From NCBI GenBank assembly GCA_025450375.1, contig JANWHO010000160.1:1-9340 (forward strand): a stretch of DNA of 9,340 bases, given 5' to 3'. Under the pieces are notes generated by a model. That model had not been told where the DNA came from, did not search any database, and was given only the letters and a program-made list of their open reading frames with translations. This stretch comes from Chloroflexota bacterium (GTDB lineage Bacteria; Chloroflexota; UBA5177; JANWHV01). Positions 5,350 to 9,340 of the stretch are shown one piece after another; positions within the stretch are counted from its first letter, which is position 1, and each line of letters opens with the position of its first letter. The translations under genes and the position numbers were made by a program.

Positions 5350-6759
5350 GTGCAGCCTGGCGCCCAGATCTGGCAACGCATGCTTGCCGAACTCCAGCAA
5401 GTGATGACCAAGCAGAACTACGCCGCGTGGCTGCAAAACACCCGCTGCGTGGGTTTGGAAGGTTCCGTGCTCACGGTCGGTGTCCCCAGCACCTTCCACG
5501 CGGAGTTCCTGGAAAAAAAGGTTCCCCATCTGATTAAAAGCGCCTTGCAAGTTCTCGGCTATGAGAAGCTGAAACTGGCCTATGCGGTGATCGGCGAGGA
5601 GGCGAATGACGGCACCGCCCGGCCCAGGAACGCGCCGCGGAACGGGCATAGCTCCAGTGCGTCGTCGAGCATCGGTTCGCAAGGCTGGGTGAACGATGCG
5701 CCCCCAGCGGGCAAGCTGGCGATCCCACAGTTAAACCCCCGGTACGTGTTTGAGACGTTCGTGCAGGGCGGGGGGAACCGGTTCGCCTACGCGGCGTGCG
5801 TCAGCGTGGCCGACAATCCGGCCAAACGCTTCAACCCGTTGTTCATCTATGGTCCGGTGGGTCTGGGGAAGACCCATCTTCTTCACGCGATTGGCCATCA
5901 GGCGTTGCGTGACCACCCGCATCTTTCGATTCTCTATATCACCTCCGAGACCTTTACGAACGAGATGATCGGGGCGATTCAGAAGTCTCGCACCGAGGAG
6001 TTCCGCAGTAAGTACCGCGAGGTGGATATTCTCCTGATCGACGACGTGCAATTTATCGCCGGCAAGGAGAGTACGCAGGAAGAGTTCTTCCATACCTTCA
6101 ACTCCTTGCACGAAGCACAGCGGCAGATTGTGATGAGCAGCGACCGCCATCCCAAGGCGATGACGACCCTGGAGGATCGTCTCCGCTCGCGCTTTGAGTG
6201 GGGATTGATCGCGGATGTGCAACCCCCAGACTTGGAGCATCGGATCGCGATTCTCCAGGCCAAGGCAGAGTTGCAACCAGTCCCAGTGCCGCGGAACGTT
6301 CTGGACTATATCGCACGACACGTCCAGAGCAACGTGCGCGAACTGGAAGGGACGCTCCAGCGTGTAACCTACATGGCGGCCGTGCAGAACGTGCCCATTA
6401 CCATCGAAATGGCGGCGGGCGCCCTGGACCCCATGAACGCGGGGGCCAAGCGCAACCAACCCAGCCTCGATCAGGTGCTGGAGGCGGTGCTCCGCTACTA
6501 CCGGGTCGATCGGAAGGATATGCTCGGTCCCTCGCGTGAGCGCGCCATCTCACTCCCTCGGCAGGTGGCGATGTATCTCCTCCGCGAGGAAACCAATGCC
6601 TCCACGCCCCGGATCGGCGAATATCTCGGGCGGCGGGACCACAGCACGATCATCCATGGAGTGGACAAGATCACGTACGAGCTCAAGAACGAGAACGTCC
6701 AGATCCGCAAGGACGTTACCTCGATTCGTAACGCCCTGTACGAAGCGGCGGAACGCTAG
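5350..6759 (+). CDS. dnaA: Chromosomal replication initiator protein DnaA
   Basis: A 469-residue DnaA that binds DnaA boxes at oriC as an ATP-dependent oligomer, melts DNA and recruits helicase. Domain I is at about 5-85 (IWQRMLAELQQVMTKQNYAAWL), with a low-complexity linker II at 86-125. The AAA+ domain III is at about 126-360, with Walker A GPVGLGKT (168-175), Walker B ILLIDD (227-232), SSDR (263-266) and the box VII arginine segment RLRSRF (277-282). DNA-binding domain IV is at about 370-469, with the signature GRRDHSTIIHGVDKI (427-441). The start is GTG 5350 with AAGGAG 9 nt upstream; the in-frame TTG 5287 would add 21 residues without a ribosome site. Length and all motifs are normal. 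It is atypically placed: no dnaN follows, the next gene is convergent, and the two stop codons overlap in CTAG. No DnaA-box cluster is visible nearby, so oriC may lie elsewhere. Confidence 0.98.
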   Translation: MQPGAQIWQRMLAELQQVMTKQNYAAWLQNTRCVGLEGSVLTVGVPSTFHAEFLEKKVPHLIKSALQVLGYEKLKLAYAVIGEEANDGTARPRNAPRNGHSSSASSSIGSQGWVNDAPPAGKLAIPQLNPRYVFETFVQGGGNRFAYAACVSVADNPAKRFNPLFIYGPVGLGKTHLLHAIGHQALRDHPHLSILYITSETFTNEMIGAIQKSRTEEFRSKYREVDILLIDDVQFIAGKESTQEEFFHTFNSLHEAQRQIVMSSDRHPKAMTTLEDRLRSRFEWGLIADVQPPDLEHRIAILQAKAELQPVPVPRNVLDYIARHVQSNVRELEGTLQRVTYMAAVQNVPITIEMAAGALDPMNAGAKRNQPSLDQVLEAVLRYYRVDRKDMLGPSRERAISLPRQVAMYLLREETNASTPRIGEYLGRRDHSTIIHGVDKITYELKNENVQIRKDVTSIRNALYEAAER

Positions 6760-8720
6760 CCGCCAAACCGCGCCTTGCTGGCCGCCATCCGCTCCTCCAG
6801 GTGGGTAAGGCCAAGTTCAATGTCGGCGATTCGTTCCAGCTCGGGCGCCTGCTCTCCCTCCTTGGCCCGCCGATCCGCCAGGGCGGAATCAATGGTATCG
6901 CGTACGTTGCCGATCATCACATCGATGCCCCGTTCCACCGAGGAACGGAACGCCTCGAAGGTCTTGTGGACTTCCAGGAGCATATTCGGGAGGGCTTTGG
7001 CGGGGAGTTTGTGCAATTCGGCCCGCGCCGTCTCCGCCATCTTTTCCTTCATATTCCGTTCCATGGTGTTGCGCCGGTTCACCACCCCCAGGGCAACGGC
7101 GCTGGCCACGGTCCCGATCACGAACAGCGGGCTGGTGGCCCAGCCGATCGCCGCCAGAAGCACGGTGGCGGCAAGCTGGAGCGCGATAATCCGCATGGCG
7201 CTTTGCAGCCAACCGCTGCCGCCGCGGAGGACCACCCCAAAGTCGCCCAGCATGCCACCGCCATAGGAGAGAATGGTCTCCATCACCCGTTTGGGATCGC
7301 CTTGCAACTCGGATTCCTCCGGCAGCACGCCTCCCGACACCTGAATGCGAATGCGCTTCAACTCCGCGTCAATGGTGGCGGCATCAGGGCCTATATCCTG
7401 CGTGAGTTGGTTCAGGCGCTCCTCCAGATCCTTGCCGGTCTGATCCGCCCAGCCCTGCAATTCGCGTTCGATGTATTGGTTGATCCCTTCCGCCATCTCC
7501 TTGCGGATTCGCGCCGGATTCCATTGGGGTGAAATCTTGAGCGCCATGGCGGCCTCAAGCATCCCGTCCTCCATGGTGGCGACGCGCTGGCGGAAACTCA
7601 ATTCGACCGACTTCCCGACTAACTGCTCGCCTGCTTCGATGGTCCGAAGGATGCGCCGCTTGTGGTCTTGCAGCTCCTCGAAGCGCGGCTGCACCTCGCG
7701 GACCCGCTGCTCCAGGGTGGCCAGGTCCATTTCCATGGTGGCGCGCCGGAAGGCTATGGCGTGGCGGGCGTCATCCACCGCCTGGCTGGCCTGAGCCAAG
7801 GGCCGCTCCAGGGCCACCTTGCCGCGTTCGCGGGCCAGGAACCGCTCCAGGGCCCCTTCGAGCGCCGGCAGACGCGAACGTTCAAGGCCCGCCTGGTCGT
7901 GATCCAGTCTGGCGCGGAGGGCCGGCTTGGCGCTGACAAAGAACATGCGCTCGCGGCCCAGATCGCGGCCATTCACCCGAGTCAAAGGCCCTAGCCGCTG
8001 TTCGGCCATGGCCGTGAGATCCTTGGTGTCGCCCGCCGGATCGTCGGCGTCGTCGATTACCCGGTCGTACTGATTGATCGCGAAGAAAATGTGGGTGAGA
8101 CCCTTGCCCAAAATATGGGTGTTGAGATACTCCAATTCCGTGAGACTGGCAAAGTTGGTAGCCGACAGAACGAAGATCGCGGCGTCCGATTGGCGAATAT
8201 ACCCACTGGTGATTTCGGTCCGCATCGTGGATTCGTTCAGACCGGGCGAATCCACGATCTCGACATTGTTTTCGCAGAGCGGCGAAGGGTAATGAACCTC
8301 CACCATCTTGTAGGTAGCCTGGCGCCGATGATTCTCTTCCTCATCATTGGACAAGCTCAAAGTCTCGGCCAGAACCTCCGGGCTCACCTTTTGCGGCGCT
8401 CCATGGAAGGGAATCAACTCGATTTCCACGTCCTGGCCATATTTAATCAGGGTCAACAGGGCCGTGGTCGGAGTCACGTTGGCGGGCAAGAGATTGGCGC
8501 CCAGGAGGGCATTGATCAGGGTTGACTTCCCCCGTTTGAATTCCCCCAGAACCAGGACGCGGAAGACCCCGGCCTGCACCCGATCCGCCAGCTCACCCAA
8601 TTGGTCGGCGCCGTCCTCCATCCCCAATCCCCGATTGAGCGCGGCCAGTTCTCGTAACTCCTCGACCACCTCGCCCCGTACCTCGGCGAAGTCTCGGTAA
8701 CCCTCAACCTGTGCGGTCAT
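6756..8720 (-). CDS. Bacterial dynamin-like GTPase (DLP)
   Basis: A 654-residue large GTPase of the dynamin superfamily; bacterial members bind or fuse membranes and take part in membrane stress response, division or phage tolerance. GTPase motifs: G1 GEFKRGKST (59-67), G2 threonine in TPTT (83-86), G3 DSPG (157-160), and G4 as NQYD (216-219), where Q replaces the usual K. Long charged helices at about 300-480 (coiled-coil stalk/neck) are followed by two adjacent hydrophobic segments at about 508-527 and 530-548, the expected membrane-inserting paddle, then C-terminal helices (550-654) returning to the stalk. ATG 8718-8720 has GAGAGG 6 nt upstream. The open frame extends to 9002 but that part is antisense-like, proline/arginine-rich and overlaps the upstream gene. 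It lies 49 nt after the stop of the partial upstream gene, so the two are probably one operon. Its TAG stop overlaps that of dnaA. Confidence 0.9.
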   Translation of the reverse strand: MTAQVEGYRDFAEVRGEVVEELRELAALNRGLGMEDGADQLGELADRVQAGVFRVLVLGEFKRGKSTLINALLGANLLPANVTPTTALLTLIKYGQDVEIELIPFHGAPQKVSPEVLAETLSLSNDEEENHRRQATYKMVEVHYPSPLCENNVEIVDSPGLNESTMRTEITSGYIRQSDAAIFVLSATNFASLTELEYLNTHILGKGLTHIFFAINQYDRVIDDADDPAGDTKDLTAMAEQRLGPLTRVNGRDLGRERMFFVSAKPALRARLDHDQAGLERSRLPALEGALERFLARERGKVALERPLAQASQAVDDARHAIAFRRATMEMDLATLEQRVREVQPRFEELQDHKRRILRTIEAGEQLVGKSVELSFRQRVATMEDGMLEAAMALKISPQWNPARIRKEMAEGINQYIERELQGWADQTGKDLEERLNQLTQDIGPDAATIDAELKRIRIQVSGGVLPEESELQGDPKRVMETILSYGGGMLGDFGVVLRGGSGWLQSAMRIIALQLAATVLLAAIGWATSPLFVIGTVASAVALGVVNRRNTMERNMKEKMAETARAELHKLPAKALPNMLLEVHKTFEAFRSSVERGIDVMIGNVRDTIDSALADRRAKEGEQAPELERIADIELGLTHLEERMAASKARFGG

Positions 8721-8769
8721 CCTTATCCTCTCATTGGCGCCAGTTCTATGATTCCGACGCCCAGTCGTA

Positions 8770-9340
8770 CTATTGTCGCATGCTTGAGTCCGTACGCGCA
8801 TCCAGGGATTGGAGGAGAGCCTCCACGCGCGCTCGGCCGGCGCTATCGTCGACCGTCTCGACCAGCCTGGGCGGCGCCGGCGGGCCGGCGAGAGTGAGCG
8901 CCTCGGTGGCGGTGGTGAAGGCGGGGGCGATTTGCCGCTCCAGAATGGCGGCTGCTTGCATGACGGACGCCTGCGCCGCCCGAACAAGCGCCCCGCGCTC
9001 ATCCTGCTCGCGCATCTGGCGGGTGAGCATTCTCAACATGGGACCCAGAGTCATCATCATGGTGGACATGATCGGGCGGAGCGTCAGGCCGATCACGGTC
9101 AGGAAGGTGGTAAGAAGCAGACTATCCTCAAGAAAATCCGGGGCCACGAAAGGATGTAGGCCGGGAGCGGGAGGGCGAACGGTCAGTGCCAGGGCAGGCA
9201 AGTTCTCCAGGCCCGCTTCGCGTACCGCCGCCTGGGCGTGGGCCAGGACTTCGGGCTCGCGCTCCCGCAGGAAGGTCGCGAACTGCTCCTGGATATAGAA
9301 GGGCAGATAGCGCCGGAGATCCTCCGGCTCCGCCTCGGCG
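8770..9340 (-). CDS. C-terminal part of a membrane-associated protein, probable dynamin-like partner (partial)
   Basis: The frame is open from the right window edge to TAG at 8770-8772, giving 189 residues of a C-terminus whose start lies beyond 9340. Visible parts: a helical amphipathic stretch (1-55) with YLPFYIQEQF; a Pro-rich turn (56-68); a hydrophobic hairpin-like segment from about 72 to 104 (LLLTTFLTVIGLTLRPI, then a Met-rich MSTMMMTLGPML); then charged helices to the end. This order (helices, membrane paddle, helices) parallels the C-terminal half of the dynamin-like protein encoded 49 nt downstream. Bacterial dynamins often occur as tandem genes whose products assemble together, so I infer a second dynamin-like protein. 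No GTPase motif is in the visible part, so a different membrane protein is possible. The gene must continue to the right. Confidence 0.7.
   Translation of the reverse strand, partial: AEAEPEDLRRYLPFYIQEQFATFLREREPEVLAHAQAAVREAGLENLPALALTVRPPAPGLHPFVAPDFLEDSLLLTTFLTVIGLTLRPIMSTMMMTLGPMLRMLTRQMREQDERGALVRAAQASVMQAAAILERQIAPAFTTATEALTLAGPPAPPRLVETVDDSAGRARVEALLQSLDARTDSSMRQ

Noticed and set aside
6801..7532. Plus-strand open frame of 243 codons downstream of dnaA, in the place of dnaN
   Set aside because: It has no sliding-clamp features and is antisense to the C-terminal part of the dynamin-like gene.
8721..9002. 94-residue N-terminal extension of the dynamin-like protein
   Set aside because: Arg/Pro-rich out-of-frame reading that overlaps the upstream gene; the ATG at 8720 has a good ribosome site and the GTPase domain begins normally after it.
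1..9340. CRISPR array, insertion sequence, integrase or rRNA
   Set aside because: No regularly spaced repeats, transposase or integrase motifs, or rRNA-like sequence were seen on either strand.

Overview
The window is GC-rich (low-to-mid 60s % by eye) bacterial chromosome with no phage or plasmid hallmarks. The gene set (DnaA, signal peptidase I, tRNA-Arg, CheB, an acyl-CoA dehydrogenase-like flavoprotein, a dynamin-like GTPase) and the HNH-endonuclease subfamily suggest a Chloroflexota-type organism, perhaps Thermomicrobia-like. That placement is an impression from protein style, not a computed result.

Layout, left to right. 1-384 has no confident gene, but 189-308 (minus) is a remnant of the last 39 codons plus stop of an acyl-CoA dehydrogenase-like gene. 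385-1032 (minus) is a two-gene unit: an 81-residue protein of unknown function, whose GTG start at 1032 is set by a strong Shine-Dalgarno, followed 3 nt later by an HNH endonuclease. An 18-bp perfect inverted repeat lies just upstream of the pair (1086-1139). 1189-2301 (minus) is an intact acyl-CoA dehydrogenase-like gene, and its 3' end is the homologue of the 189-308 remnant. 2513-3199 (plus) is a HAD-family phosphatase/phosphoglucomutase-like gene. It converges on lepB (3250-3828, minus), which lies downstream of a tRNA-Arg(TCG) gene (3971-4044, minus). A divergent intergenic region with short repeated words leads to an orphan cheB (4214-5251, plus), then dnaA (5350-6759, plus). dnaA converges on a dynamin-like GTPase gene (6756-8720, minus), and the two stop codons share CTAG. 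The dynamin-like gene is preceded by the 3' part of another membrane-protein gene (8770 to beyond the window end), probably its tandem dynamin-like partner.

The most interesting structure is the left edge. The HNH pair and the inverted repeat lie between two direct copies of the same 120-nt gene 3' end, spaced exactly 1000 bp apart, 87.5% identical, with mostly synonymous differences. This is the geometry expected of a small element that integrates in the 3' end of a gene and supplies a replacement end, or of endonuclease-driven homing next to a target gene. A decayed tandem paralogue is the plain alternative. The right half is mostly core functions (replication initiation, protein export) plus a putative two-gene dynamin membrane-remodelling operon.
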